A DNA stretch of 64,000 nucleotides from Sphingorhabdus sp. EL138 (GTDB lineage Bacteria > Pseudomonadota > Alphaproteobacteria > Sphingomonadales > Sphingomonadaceae), in NCBI RefSeq assembly GCF_900258045.1, contig NZ_OGVD01000004.1:1550001-1614000 (forward strand). Direction: 5' to 3'. The notes beneath the pieces were generated by a model. The model did no database searches. It was not told the DNA's origin and worked only from the letters and a program-made list of their open reading frames with translations. Of the stretch, positions 1-8,592 are shown one piece after another (the stretch's first letter is position 1; each line of letters opens with the position of its first letter). Made by a program: the position numbers and the translations under genes.

Positions 1-916
1 CGAACGCCCTCGATAAAGTCGTGCCGAACCAACACGCGTGCCCCAATGCGATATTCATTGCGCATTTCGTCGGCAAATGTTTCCATCGCCGCCCCTTCTT
101 TCAGTTGACGCAGCGCTACTTTGCAGGTTTGCGGGCTTTTCGTGCCTAGCGTATCCCGTTCTTTCGCGGCCCAATCACTGTCGTCTGCGTCCAAGGCCGC
201 GAGTATCTCTTCATACACATCCGAAGCAAAGAGTTTGTCGATCTTGCCTAGATTGTCAGTAATGCGTGCCGCTGGCACAACGTCAGACAATTGACCCAAT
301 ATCCCGTCTATCCGATCTGGGTTTTCGCTGATCCGTTCTTTCGCTTCTGCAAGTTTCTCGGATTGCAAATAATGCGTCGCCAAACCCACTTCCCTACATT
401 CCGCACCATCAAGCCGCGCACCGGTAAGCGCGAGAAACTGGCCTAAACGCCCTGCGAGCCGCGACAGGAACCAACCGCCACCAACATCTGGAAACAGACC
501 AATACCGGTTTCCGGCATGGCAAAGCGGGTATTTTCTGTCGCAATCCGGTATTTGGCTGGCTGTGAAATACCAACACCACCGCCCATGGTAATACCGTCC
601 ATGAAGGCGATCACGGGTTTTGGATATTCGAACAACAGATGGTTGAGCTGATACTCGGTATAGAAAAATTCCCTGCCCTCTTTTCCGTCTTTTTTACCGG
701 ACGCTTGCAACATAGCGATGTCACCGCCTGCACAAAATCCGCGACCCTCGCTATGATCAATCAACACGGCTTCAACGCTATCGTCATCGCGCCATTCAAT
801 CAGCGTATCACGCATAGCTTCACACATGGCGAGATTCAGCGAATGTATAACTTTAGGGCGGTTCAGGCTGATATGCCCGACACGGCCGGTTTTCCTGATG
901 ATGAGATCTTCGGTCA
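1..916 (-). CDS. 3-hydroxyisobutyryl-CoA hydrolase (HIBCH), 3' end beyond the window
   Basis: Translating the minus strand from the ATG at 914-916 gives an open frame to the window edge (about 305 residues, no stop), so the C-terminus is missing. It begins MTEDLIIRKTGRVGHISLNR and has the crotonase-fold signatures GRGFCAGGDIAML, FMDGITMGGGVGIS and MPETGIGLFPDVGGGWFLSR. The last is the catalytic Glu/Asp segment typical of 3-hydroxyisobutyryl-CoA hydrolases rather than plain enoyl-CoA hydratases. The tail (KSPQTCKVALRQ, EYRIGARVLVRHDFIEGVR) also matches the HIBCH extension. The enzyme hydrolyses 3-hydroxyisobutyryl-CoA in valine degradation. It lies 37 bp downstream of an acyl-CoA dehydrogenase that could supply the preceding oxidation step, so the two are probably one operon. 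Confidence 0.85.
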
Positions 917-953
917 TTTTATCTTTCTAGTTTTGGCCAATCTTGCGATGCGC

Positions 954-2099
954 TTATTGCCTGAGCATTTCACGTGATACAATCATCCGCATGACTTGGT
1001 TGGTGCCTTCAAGGATCGAGTGGACACGCAGATCGCGCCAGAAGCGCTCGATCGGATAGTCCTGCAAATAGCCATATCCGCCAAAAAGCTGCAACGCATC
1101 GTTGACGATCTTTGATCCGTTGTCAGTCGCCAGGCGTTTTGCCATCGCGGCAAATTTGGTTTTGTCGGGGGCACCCTGCGTCACTTTTACCGCCGCCATG
1201 TAAAGCAGAGCACGTGAGGATTCCAGATCAGTAGCCATGTCGGCCAGCATGAACTGGGTGTTCTGGAAGTCGCTGATGCTCTTCCCAAATTGCTTGCGCT
1301 CCTTGGTATAGGCAACAGCCTCATCGAGACAACGCTGAGCTCCGCCTAGTGAACAGGCACCAATATTCAGCCGACCACCGTCAAGGCCTGCCATGGCGAT
1401 GCGAAAGCCCTCACCTTCGCCGCCGACACGGTTTTCAATCGGCACGCGCACATTGTCGAAATTGACCTGAGCGGTTGGTTGCGAATGCCAACCGAGCTTC
1501 TTTTCATTCGCGCCGAAGCTGACGCCTTCCATATCCTTTTCGATGACCAGACAAGTTACGCCACTGGCGCCATCATCCGAGGTCCGCGTCATCGTGACGT
1601 AAAGCTCATTCTCTCCGCCACCGGAAATAAACGCCTTTGATCCGCTTACGACATAGTGATCGCCATCTCTGACCGCTTTGGTCTTCAGCGATGCTGCATC
1701 CGAACCGGCACCCGGTTCGGTCAGGCAATAGCTGGAGATTTTCTCCATGCTGATCAGGTCGGGCAGATATTTGTCCTTCACCGCCTGCGCGCCGAATGTA
1801 TCGATCATCCAGGCCGCCATATTGTGGATGGAGATAAACGCACTGGTTGAAGGACAGCCATAGGCCATGGCTTCCATAATGATCGCGCTTTCCAGCCGGC
1901 CGAGGCCAATGCCGCCGGACTCCTCGGACACATAAATTCCGCCGAAACCCAGTTCTGCGCTTTGTTTGATGACATCGCGCGGAAAGATATGCTCTTCGTC
2001 CCATTTCCCGGCATGCGGAGTAATCGCATCTGCGGTAAATTTCTGGGCCATGTCCTGAATGGCCAACTGGTCTTCGGTTAGGGAAAATTGATCCGTCAT
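954..2099 (-). CDS. Acyl-CoA dehydrogenase, probably isobutyryl-CoA/short branched-chain type
   Basis: 381 residues, the normal size for the family. It shows the FAD-binding signature LTEPGAGSDAAS, the QFGKSISDFQ helix, the QLFGGYGYLQDYPIERFWRD signature near the C-terminus, and SILEGTNQV, which carries the Glu expected to be the catalytic base. It oxidises an acyl-CoA to the 2,3-enoyl-CoA and passes electrons to ETF. Assignment to isobutyryl-CoA is inferred from the HIBCH gene immediately downstream; short-chain or 2-methylbutyryl-CoA specificity is possible. Upstream, a strong hairpin with a T-run separates it from the aldehyde dehydrogenase gene, so it should have its own promoter or depend on readthrough. 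Confidence 0.85.
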   Translation of the reverse strand: MTDQFSLTEDQLAIQDMAQKFTADAITPHAGKWDEEHIFPRDVIKQSAELGFGGIYVSEESGGIGLGRLESAIIMEAMAYGCPSTSAFISIHNMAAWMIDTFGAQAVKDKYLPDLISMEKISSYCLTEPGAGSDAASLKTKAVRDGDHYVVSGSKAFISGGGENELYVTMTRTSDDGASGVTCLVIEKDMEGVSFGANEKKLGWHSQPTAQVNFDNVRVPIENRVGGEGEGFRIAMAGLDGGRLNIGACSLGGAQRCLDEAVAYTKERKQFGKSISDFQNTQFMLADMATDLESSRALLYMAAVKVTQGAPDKTKFAAMAKRLATDNGSKIVNDALQLFGGYGYLQDYPIERFWRDLRVHSILEGTNQVMRMIVSREMLRQ

Positions 2100-2112
2100 T
2101 GTGACTCCATTG

Positions 2113-2142
2113 AAAAGGGCGGCGGATTATGTTCCGCCGCCC
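2113..2142 (-). terminator. Intrinsic terminator after the aldehyde dehydrogenase gene
   Basis: A perfect 10-bp GC-rich stem (GGGCGGCGGA, 2117-2126, with TCCGCCGCCC, 2133-2142) encloses a 6-nt loop. On the minus strand it is followed at once by TTTT. It sits 20 bp after the stop codon of the 2163-3581 gene and just before the start of the acyl-CoA dehydrogenase gene. Confidence 0.8.
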
Positions 2143-2162
2143 GCCATCTCATATCGTATGTG

Positions 2163-3581
2163 TTACGCCAATTTCCGCATCACATCGCCAAACAGGTCTT
2201 CATCCGAGGGCAACTCCTTGAACACTGCGAGTGGTTTGGAGACCCACGTTTCGTTGATCAAGTCACGCCACGTGATATTGTTGTTGGTGCCATTGCCGCC
2301 CCAGCTACCACAGCCGAGCGAGAAAGTCTGGCGCATGCCGTTCCACAAATTGCCGCTGTTCGAGGCCGATTGTGGCTGATTGACCATCACACGGGATGTA
2401 CGGGTTGCATTGGCGAGCTTCATGATATTCTCGTCTGACTGCGAGTAGAGACCACAGCTATGCCCCTGCCCCTGATAGGCCTGAATATTATTGGTCAGCT
2501 CAATCGCTTCTTCAATATCGGTTGCACGATATAGCGCCATGATTACTGTCAGTTTTTCTCCGGAGAATGGAAAGTCCGGGCCGAAACCGGTTTCCGGTAC
2601 CATGAAGAATGTCCGCCCTTCCGGTAAATTGAAACCAGCCATACCGGCGATCTTCTCTGCTGGTTGTGCAACAATTGATGTGTTGAATTTACCATCAGGC
2701 CACAGCGCATCCTGCAGCTTCTGCTTTTCTTCTTCATTCACCAGATAACCGCCCTGATGTTTCAGCTTTTCAACCATCTCGTCGTAAATGGCATCGACCA
2801 GAATCACGCTATTATCTGAGGAACAGCTTGCGGCCAGATCCAAAGTTTTGGAGATGCGGATTTTTTCAGCTGCGTCTTCCAGATCGGCGCTTTCATCCAC
2901 TGTGATAACCGCATTGCCGACACCAACGCCCAAAGCAGGTGTCCCGCTGGAATAAGCTGCGGTAACCATTGCGCCGCCGCCAGTGGCGAGCACGCGATCA
3001 CATTGCCGCATCAGTTCATTGGTTTTCTCGACCGATGGCACATCAATGCTGATCACCAGATCTGCCGGTGCGCCCATCTTTACGATGGCATCACGCATCA
3101 AGTCGCAAATCATTTTGTTGGTCAGTTTCGCCCGGGGGTGCGGTGCAACGATGATCGAGTTGCGGCCTTTGACTGCCGAGATCGCCTTGATCACCGGTGT
3201 GGCTTCCGGATTGGTCGATGGCGACAAGGCACCGATCACGCCGACCGGTTTGGCAATTTTCACGATATTGCGCTCGTGATCTTCCTCGATGATACCAACC
3301 GACTTGTCGTCGATAATATCGAACAAGGTCGCCCGCGTCTTGCGGAAAATCTTCAGATATTTGCCGTCATAATTACCCAACTGCGTTTCATCGACTGTAT
3401 GTTGCGCAATTTTCTCGGCCACGGACTCCTCCGCGACTGCCCACACCATCGCACGGATGAGCTCATCAACCTGTTCCTGTGTGTAATTTTCAATCTGCTG
3501 CTGTGCTGCACGCGACCGCGCAACCAGTTCAGCGACTTCTTCCGCAATCGGATCCTGCGGGTTGGTGGTTGTGTCCAGCAT
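2163..3581 (-). CDS. CoA-acylating aldehyde dehydrogenase (EutE/PduP/SauS-like)
   Basis: 472 residues. It matches the short acylating aldehyde dehydrogenases that turn an aldehyde, NAD(P)+ and CoA into acyl-CoA: it has an ATGGGAMVTAAYSSG motif, a GVGVGNAVI cofactor segment and a catalytic Cys at about residue 253 (AASCSSDNS). It lacks the N-terminal Rossmann layout of methylmalonate-semialdehyde dehydrogenase, so I do not assign it to valine breakdown despite its neighbours. Sulfoacetaldehyde dehydrogenase (SauS) is a close family match by eye, but the window has no sulfonate genes. An AGGAG Shine-Dalgarno lies 7 bp before the ATG. The gene stands alone, with a terminator behind it and a divergent exporter in front. 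Confidence 0.75.
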   Translation of the reverse strand: MLDTTTNPQDPIAEEVAELVARSRAAQQQIENYTQEQVDELIRAMVWAVAEESVAEKIAQHTVDETQLGNYDGKYLKIFRKTRATLFDIIDDKSVGIIEEDHERNIVKIAKPVGVIGALSPSTNPEATPVIKAISAVKGRNSIIVAPHPRAKLTNKMICDLMRDAIVKMGAPADLVISIDVPSVEKTNELMRQCDRVLATGGGAMVTAAYSSGTPALGVGVGNAVITVDESADLEDAAEKIRISKTLDLAASCSSDNSVILVDAIYDEMVEKLKHQGGYLVNEEEKQKLQDALWPDGKFNTSIVAQPAEKIAGMAGFNLPEGRTFFMVPETGFGPDFPFSGEKLTVIMALYRATDIEEAIELTNNIQAYQGQGHSCGLYSQSDENIMKLANATRTSRVMVNQPQSASNSGNLWNGMRQTFSLGCGSWGGNGTNNNITWRDLINETWVSKPLAVFKELPSDEDLFGDVMRKLA

Positions 3582-3807
3582 TTTAAGCTCCTGAAATTAT
3601 TTGTGCTCGAATATCAACGGAAAAGGACTCGTCAACACGGCTTTTTCTTTACCGTTACATATAATTCACCACCGATAAGCATGCAACGCCGCGCGCAATT
3701 AAATTACAAAAGCAACAGAGCGCTGCTGCGATACGCAATTGCATTAACAATCCGATTGCGCCTATCGTCAGCGAAATGAACCGTTTCACCACCACTCTAT
3801 CGGCCCT
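3582..3807. other. Divergent intergenic region between aldehyde dehydrogenase and DMT exporter
   Basis: 226 bp, AT-richer than the flanking genes. It must hold the promoters of both divergent genes. No convincing operator palindrome, sigma-70 hexamer pair or RNA element was found by eye. Confidence 0.5.
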
Positions 3808-4761
3808 ATGACAACTGATGTTTTAGATAAAGCGCCGGTGGAGCCAGCACCCGTTCAACCATCCGTAGCCGGCCAAAACCGGCCGATGGCGGGTATAATC
3901 ACCCGTCTGGCCGCCATGCTTTCGCTTGCGATTATGTTCGCGTTTGTGAAACTGGCCGGGCAACAGGGCGTCCACGTCACCGAAAGCCTGTTCTATCGGC
4001 AGCTAACCGCCATGCCTTTAATTTGTTTCCTGATCTGGCGCAGCGAAGCCGGTTGGCCGGCTATAAAATCTGACAAACACGGATTGCATATCCTGCGTTC
4101 GACGCTCGGTATCTTTGCCATGGGACTAAATTTCTGGGCCATGACCCTGCTACCGCTGGCCGATGCCACTACAATCAGTTTTACCGTACCGATTTTTGCG
4201 ACGCTGTTCGCAGCGCTCATCCTCCGTGAAAAGGTCGGTATCCGGCGCTGGTCCGCCATCCTGATCGGTTTCATCGGCGTTTTGGTGGTTATCCAGCCAG
4301 GCGGCAACCTGATCCCCGCCTTTGGTGCAACCGTAGCGTTGATCGGCGCATTGGTTACGGCGTCGGTTACGCTTGTCATCCGGATGCTGGGTCGCACGGA
4401 AACCAGCATCGTCACCATATTCTGGTTTTCGGTTTACACTCTCCCCGCACTCGCTATTTGCGCTTATATCTATGGCGGTGGGCATGATGCCAAGACCTGG
4501 GCCTATTTGTTCGGCGTAGGTATTTTTGGTGCGATTGGCCAACTTACCATCACCCAGTCGTTGCGCTTTGCACCAGTGTCTACAATCATGCCGATGGATT
4601 ATAGCGCGTTACTCTGGGCGACGATTATTGGCATCATTGTCTTCGGCCAGTGGCCCGGATTCTCCATTTTAATGGGTGCACCAATCATCATCGGGTCCGG
4701 CCTGTTTATCGCCTGGCGGGAGCATGTTCGGGCATCACGAGAAGCAAACAGCGAAAACTGA
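3808..4761 (+). CDS. DMT-superfamily (EamA) membrane transporter
   Basis: 317 residues with about ten hydrophobic helices arranged as two EamA repeats (first repeat roughly residues 30-165, second 175-305). Family features include the early kink in helix 1-2 (FAFVKLAGQQGV), LPLADATTISFTVPIFATLFAALILREK at the end of repeat 1 and PVSTIMPMDYSALLWATIIG in repeat 2. The first 25 residues are a polar cytoplasmic tail (EPAPVQPSV). Such proteins export small metabolites or amino acids; the substrate cannot be told. The amidohydrolase gene starts 54 bp downstream on the same strand and may be co-transcribed. Confidence 0.8.
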   Translation: MTTDVLDKAPVEPAPVQPSVAGQNRPMAGIITRLAAMLSLAIMFAFVKLAGQQGVHVTESLFYRQLTAMPLICFLIWRSEAGWPAIKSDKHGLHILRSTLGIFAMGLNFWAMTLLPLADATTISFTVPIFATLFAALILREKVGIRRWSAILIGFIGVLVVIQPGGNLIPAFGATVALIGALVTASVTLVIRMLGRTETSIVTIFWFSVYTLPALAICAYIYGGGHDAKTWAYLFGVGIFGAIGQLTITQSLRFAPVSTIMPMDYSALLWATIIGIIVFGQWPGFSILMGAPIIIGSGLFIAWREHVRASREANSEN

Positions 4762-4815
4762 TAGCTTGGCAAGTATGTCCAAAGCGCATAGCCTCCTGAT
4801 TAAAGGGAGAGGGAC

Positions 4816-6558
4816 ATGTATAAATTTTGGCATCATTTGGCTGCGCTATTCGCAATATTCACATTTTCAAATATCGCGGCGGCCAATGAACCGCCCCCCG
4901 CCGTTCCCTACCCCAAAGTTACCGTGTACGAAGCGGCCAAAATCATCACCATGGAACCAGGTTTCCCCGATGCCCGCTATGTCGCAACGGCTGACGGTAT
5001 TGTCCTGGGCTTGGGGAAAACCCTTGATGACCTGAACGCCTGGACAGAGGGCCGCGATGTCACGGTGGACCGGCAATTTGCCAAAAATATCCTGATGCCC
5101 GGATTTGTCGAACCGCATATCCATCCGATGCAGACGATCATGATGCTGCCTATCCCCTTCATCAGCCCGGAAAGCTGGGACTTGCCCGGTAAATCCTATC
5201 CCGCAGTGCGCGGCAAGGGGGATTACGAACGCCGTCTGCGCGCGGTTCTTGCGAAAAGCACGGATGAGCTTTTCATCACTTGGGGCCATCACAAGCTGTT
5301 CCACGGTGATATGGATCGCGCGTTGCTCGATCGCATTGCACCTGACCGGGCGGTGGTGATCTGGCAGCGCAGTTTCCACGAAATTATCGTCAACACACCA
5401 GCGATGGAATTGCTGGGCATCGGTACGAAAGATGCCTTTGCCGCCGCCTTCACCAAACCCGGTATCGACCCCAGCCATGCCGATTATGACAGCGGCATCA
5501 TTCATGAAACAGCCCTTTTCAACGGGATTGAAAAGCTACGTCCCTATCTTTTCTCCCCCGAAAAAGTGCAGCAGGGACTAGCTGATATGCGTCAGATGAT
5601 GCTCGAAAACGGAGTCACCACAAGCGCCGACTTGGCCTTTGGCGGCTTTGGTGGGCCGGAGATGGAATCAAAACTGTTCAAGAGCCTTTATGATCAACCG
5701 ACAATGCCATCGCGTATCCTTGCTATTCCGGTCGCTCCGCTGATCACCGGCGATCCCAATGTCTGGCTGAAGGATATGAAGGCTAAATATGACAGCGATA
5801 AATTCTTCTTTTCCAACCGGGTAAAGCTGTTCGCCGATGGCGCGTTTTTCGCGCAATATATGCAGATGAACCCTCCAGGCTATAGCGACGGCCATGAAGG
5901 AAAATGGCTGACCGAACCAGACGAATTGCTGAAACAGACCGAGCGGTTCTGGGATGCCGGCTGGAACCTCCACACCCATGTCAATGGCGACAAAGGCCTG
6001 GATGTGGTGCTTGATATCACAGAGAGGCTATCGGTCAAAAATGGTCAGGATATTGTAATGGAGCATCTCGGCTATTCAACAGAGGCGCAGAACCGGCGAA
6101 TTGGCGAAATGGGTCTCTATGTCTCTGCCCAGCCCAATTATATCCGCATCCTCGGCGATACTTATGCCAAGACCGGGATGGGCCCCGACCGCGCAGCGCA
6201 GATGAGCCGGCTCGGCTCTCTCGAACGCAAAGGCGTCCCGCTCGGTCTGCACAGCGACTTTAACATGGCGCCAATTAATCCGCTCTACCTCGCCTGGGTA
6301 GCAAGCAACCGGATCACGCTGGACGGCAACACCAAGGCTCCTGCCGAACGTCTATCGCTTGACAAGGCTTTGCGTGCCATCACGATTGAGGCAGCTCAAG
6401 TCATCGGGCTTGATGCGATGGTCGGCAGCATTACCACCGGCAAGAAAGCCGATTTCACAGTGCTTGATCGTGACCCTTATGAAGGCGGCGCGACGAAATT
6501 ACAGGAGGTACAGGTCGAAGGCGTGGTGTTTGAGGGCCGCTGGTTCCCGGCGCGATAG
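4816..6558 (+). CDS. Exported amidohydrolase, YtcJ-like (amidohydrolase family 3)
   Basis: 580 residues with an N-terminal signal peptide (hydrophobic stretch about 7-22, likely cleavage after ISNIAAA/NE). The metal-binding start of the TIM barrel is GFVEPHIHPM; later metal-site or catalytic segments are THVNGDKGLD, VMEHLGYS and LGLHSDFNMAPINPL. The composite sandwich domain closes at the C-terminus (ITTGKKADFTVLDRDPYE). Members hydrolyse amide or related bonds in diverse substrates; the substrate here is unknown. A clear Shine-Dalgarno (GAGAGGGAC) precedes the ATG. The signal peptide implies periplasmic action, so the preceding DMT exporter may handle a product or precursor; that link is inference. 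Confidence 0.8.
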   Translation: MYKFWHHLAALFAIFTFSNIAAANEPPPAVPYPKVTVYEAAKIITMEPGFPDARYVATADGIVLGLGKTLDDLNAWTEGRDVTVDRQFAKNILMPGFVEPHIHPMQTIMMLPIPFISPESWDLPGKSYPAVRGKGDYERRLRAVLAKSTDELFITWGHHKLFHGDMDRALLDRIAPDRAVVIWQRSFHEIIVNTPAMELLGIGTKDAFAAAFTKPGIDPSHADYDSGIIHETALFNGIEKLRPYLFSPEKVQQGLADMRQMMLENGVTTSADLAFGGFGGPEMESKLFKSLYDQPTMPSRILAIPVAPLITGDPNVWLKDMKAKYDSDKFFFSNRVKLFADGAFFAQYMQMNPPGYSDGHEGKWLTEPDELLKQTERFWDAGWNLHTHVNGDKGLDVVLDITERLSVKNGQDIVMEHLGYSTEAQNRRIGEMGLYVSAQPNYIRILGDTYAKTGMGPDRAAQMSRLGSLERKGVPLGLHSDFNMAPINPLYLAWVASNRITLDGNTKAPAERLSLDKALRAITIEAAQVIGLDAMVGSITTGKKADFTVLDRDPYEGGATKLQEVQVEGVVFEGRWFPAR

Positions 6559-6578
6559 GTTTTTTTGTTGACCGCAAT

Positions 6579-7136
6579 CTAGTCCGGTTTTCGGTAAACG
6601 CTCATGATGGCGCCATTTCCTGTCGGCCCTGTCTTGACCAGTTTAAGCGTCCCTGTTTCGACATTGCAGTCAAATAGCCGTTTGCCTGCCCCGACAATCA
6701 CGGGAAATGTCCACAGACGAAATTCATCGATCAGGTCCGCCAGCAGCAGGGTTTGGATCAATTGCCAGCTGCCATGAATTTGCAATAAGGGGCCATCCCG
6801 GTTTTTGAGCTTGGTAATCTCCGAAACAGCATCATCCGACAGGAACGTCGTTTTCGGCCATACAGGCTCCGGATTTCCAGATGACATAACATAGACATGT
6901 CCACCATTCGTGCTCGCATCCTGATGGCTAGAAAACATCTCATAGGTTTTACGGCCCAGCAGCATATCATAAGGTTCGGCCATCGCCTCCTTTTGCACCT
7001 GCTCCATAACCGGATCCCAATATTCTGCGGCCCAGCCGCCCGATGTAAAACCGCCAGAGCGATCTTCATCGGGCAGCCGCACAGCTTGCATAACGCCGTC
7101 AAGAGTAACGAACGTCAGTGCTGCGATATTTCTCAT
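6579..7136 (-). CDS. Dihydrofolate-reductase-fold protein (RibD C-terminal domain family)
   Basis: 185 residues from the ATG at 7136. This start is preferred over upstream codons because it overlaps the stop of the preceding gene as ATGA, and because the family begins MRNIAALTFVTLDGV. Visible motifs are LLGRKTYEMF, LKNRDGPLLQIHGSWQLIQTLL (the NADPH-binding region of RibD-like reductases) and DEFRLWTFPVIVGAGKRLF. The family includes stand-alone proteins of unknown reductase substrate often found near stress or YCII-type genes, as here. It is the last gene of a three-gene cluster controlled by, or divergent from, a TetR regulator. Confidence 0.8.
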   Translation of the reverse strand: MRNIAALTFVTLDGVMQAVRLPDEDRSGGFTSGGWAAEYWDPVMEQVQKEAMAEPYDMLLGRKTYEMFSSHQDASTNGGHVYVMSSGNPEPVWPKTTFLSDDAVSEITKLKNRDGPLLQIHGSWQLIQTLLLADLIDEFRLWTFPVIVGAGKRLFDCNVETGTLKLVKTGPTGNGAIMSVYRKPD

Positions 7137-7540
7137 GCGGGTACTTTCGTAAAACGTCGATGAATCAAGCCTAACACATAGCCAAACAGGGTAAATTGGA
7201 TTGTGCTCGCCAATCCCTCTGTGAATATCCATCCAGGGACAGATGGGGCTGCATATTTGGCCGGTTCCGTTACTGCAATATAGAAACCAAGAAACAAACC
7301 GAAGCTGAGCGACACGATCATAGCATCCTTTATCCTTGCCCCCATCGGAGCAATGTAACCCAGCGCCAAGGTCAAAATACTGCCCTGTACGATCATAGTC
7401 AGAAAACCGAGAGCCATTACAGGTTCCGGTCGCGCAAACTCAACATTCGCGTAATGCTCTGCATTGATCACAAAGTGGTTCAATCCCTGAACAGCGAAGG
7501 TGATCAATATAAAAGCAACGATCGACAATGAGTGCTTCAT
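7133..7540 (-). CDS. Small four-helix membrane protein of unknown function
   Basis: 135 residues with about four membrane segments (roughly residues 4-22, 42-64, 74-90 and 105-125). The sequence includes VIVSLSFGLFLGFYIAV-like hydrophobic stretches and a basic C-terminus (RRFTKVPA). I do not recognise a named family with certainty. Its TGA stop overlaps the ATG of the DHFR-fold gene (ATGA), so the two are translationally coupled. It lies 9 bp after the YCII-like gene. Confidence 0.65.
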   Translation of the reverse strand: MKHSLSIVAFILITFAVQGLNHFVINAEHYANVEFARPEPVMALGFLTMIVQGSILTLALGYIAPMGARIKDAMIVSLSFGLFLGFYIAVTEPAKYAAPSVPGWIFTEGLASTIQFTLFGYVLGLIHRRFTKVPA

Positions 7541-7549
7541 GGTCGCCCC

Positions 7550-7867
7550 CTACATCGGCATGTCCATGGCCGGAGCCAGTTCAATAGTGCCGCCAATGTC
7601 GAGGTGGGGCGATTTTTGCGTCATAGCAATGGCGTCATCCTGGTTTTCGGCCTGAATGATTGTGATGCCGGACAACGGGTTTGCGCCACCATCTTCCGTC
7701 ACGCCGTCAGAGCTGACGGTAATCGATTGACCAACAGGGAGGCCGCGATCTACGACCGCATCACCCAAGCCATCCATCCACGCCATCCATTTCTGCATGT
7801 GTTGTTGTCCTTCTTCCGGTGTCATTGAAGTTTTGCCGCCATGATAAGCCAGGATGAATTTCTGCAT
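7550..7867 (-). CDS. YCII-related small protein
   Basis: 105 residues beginning MQKFILAYHGGKTSMTPEE, with a mid-region MTQKSPHLDIGGTIEL. This is the ferredoxin-like fold of the YCII/DGPF family, whose members often sit next to sigma factors or TetR regulators. The segment DGLGDAVVDRGLPVG corresponds to the family's central hairpin. Its biochemical role is unknown. It is the first gene of the minus-strand cluster and faces the TetR gene across a 117-bp gap holding a palindrome. Confidence 0.7.
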   Translation of the reverse strand: MQKFILAYHGGKTSMTPEEGQQHMQKWMAWMDGLGDAVVDRGLPVGQSITVSSDGVTEDGGANPLSGITIIQAENQDDAIAMTQKSPHLDIGGTIELAPAMDMPM

Positions 7868-7920
7868 TTTTGTTCTCCTCTGAAGGTTTGCTGTTTTTCA
7901 AACCATCTTTATTGCGCCAA

Positions 7921-7948
7921 TCTAAATATGTTAAAGAACATTTTTAGA
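7921..7948. promoter_or_regulatory. Candidate TetR-family operator
   Basis: Two 12-bp arms (TCTAAATATGTT at 7921-7932 and AACATTTTTAGA at 7937-7948) match as an inverted repeat at 11 of 12 positions around a 4-bp spacer. The site lies between the YCII-like gene (start 7867) and the TetR gene (start 7985). An adjoining odd palindrome AGAAGTCTTCT follows at 7946-7956. Size and symmetry are typical of operators bound by TetR dimers that control themselves and the divergent genes. Confidence 0.65.
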
Positions 7949-7984
7949 AGTCTTCTATGGTCTTGTGAAACGGAGAGAAATTCA

Positions 7985-8572
7985 ATGCCTTACAGCGCAG
8001 AACATAAGCGGCAGACACGGGCCAAGATCGTTGAGTCCGCGCGGATCCTGTTCAACCGACACGGCTTTCAGGACGTTACGATCGACATGGTGATGGAAAA
8101 TGCAGGGCTTACGCGTGGTGGTTTCTACAATCATTTCAAGACGAAAGAACAGCTCCATCACGCTGCGGTATCCAGCTTTCTTCATGGCCGCGGCGCTGAA
8201 TGGAGAAAAGACGCGGGCGTTGATCCAGGTTCACCAGGAGAAGGCATGGTCCGCCAGATGATATCCGGATATCTGTCGTCGGAACATTTGGGCGATATCG
8301 ATGGACAATGCCCGATGATCGCCTTGCCGTCGGATATCGCACGCTCCAATCCGCAAGTTCAGACGTCCTATCTGCAACTTCTGGAGGCGATGGTTGGACT
8401 GTTTGAAAAGGGTCTTGGTGACAAAGGTGATCAAGGACGGCAACGGGCGTTATCGCTCGCCGCGTTGTGTGTAGGCGGCATGGTTATTGCCAAATCGCTG
8501 CCCGATTCAGAACTGGCGGAAGAGGTTCGTGCGGCGGCGCAGGACTTTGCGTTAGGTCAGTTGACCAACTAG
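7985..8572 (+). CDS. TetR/AcrR-family transcriptional regulator
   Basis: 195 residues from the ATG at 7985, chosen because GGAGAG lies about 8 bp upstream and the helix-turn-helix domain then begins normally (MPYSAEHKRQTRAKIVESA). The recognition region is VTIDMVMENAGLTRGGFYNHF followed by KTKEQL, classical for TetR. The C-terminal ligand-binding part carries CPMIALPSDIARSNPQV, a segment common in TetR_C_33-like regulators of redox or quinone stress genes. It probably represses the divergent YCII/membrane/DHFR-fold cluster through the palindrome at 7921-7948. The inducer is unknown. Confidence 0.85.
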   Translation: MPYSAEHKRQTRAKIVESARILFNRHGFQDVTIDMVMENAGLTRGGFYNHFKTKEQLHHAAVSSFLHGRGAEWRKDAGVDPGSPGEGMVRQMISGYLSSEHLGDIDGQCPMIALPSDIARSNPQVQTSYLQLLEAMVGLFEKGLGDKGDQGRQRALSLAALCVGGMVIAKSLPDSELAEEVRAAAQDFALGQLTN

Positions 8573-8592
8573 GATATCAGGATCGCACATGC

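Noticed and set aside
639-977. Plus-strand frame of 112 codons
   Set aside because: Antisense to the 3-hydroxyisobutyryl-CoA hydrolase gene, which is open to the window edge and has full family motifs.
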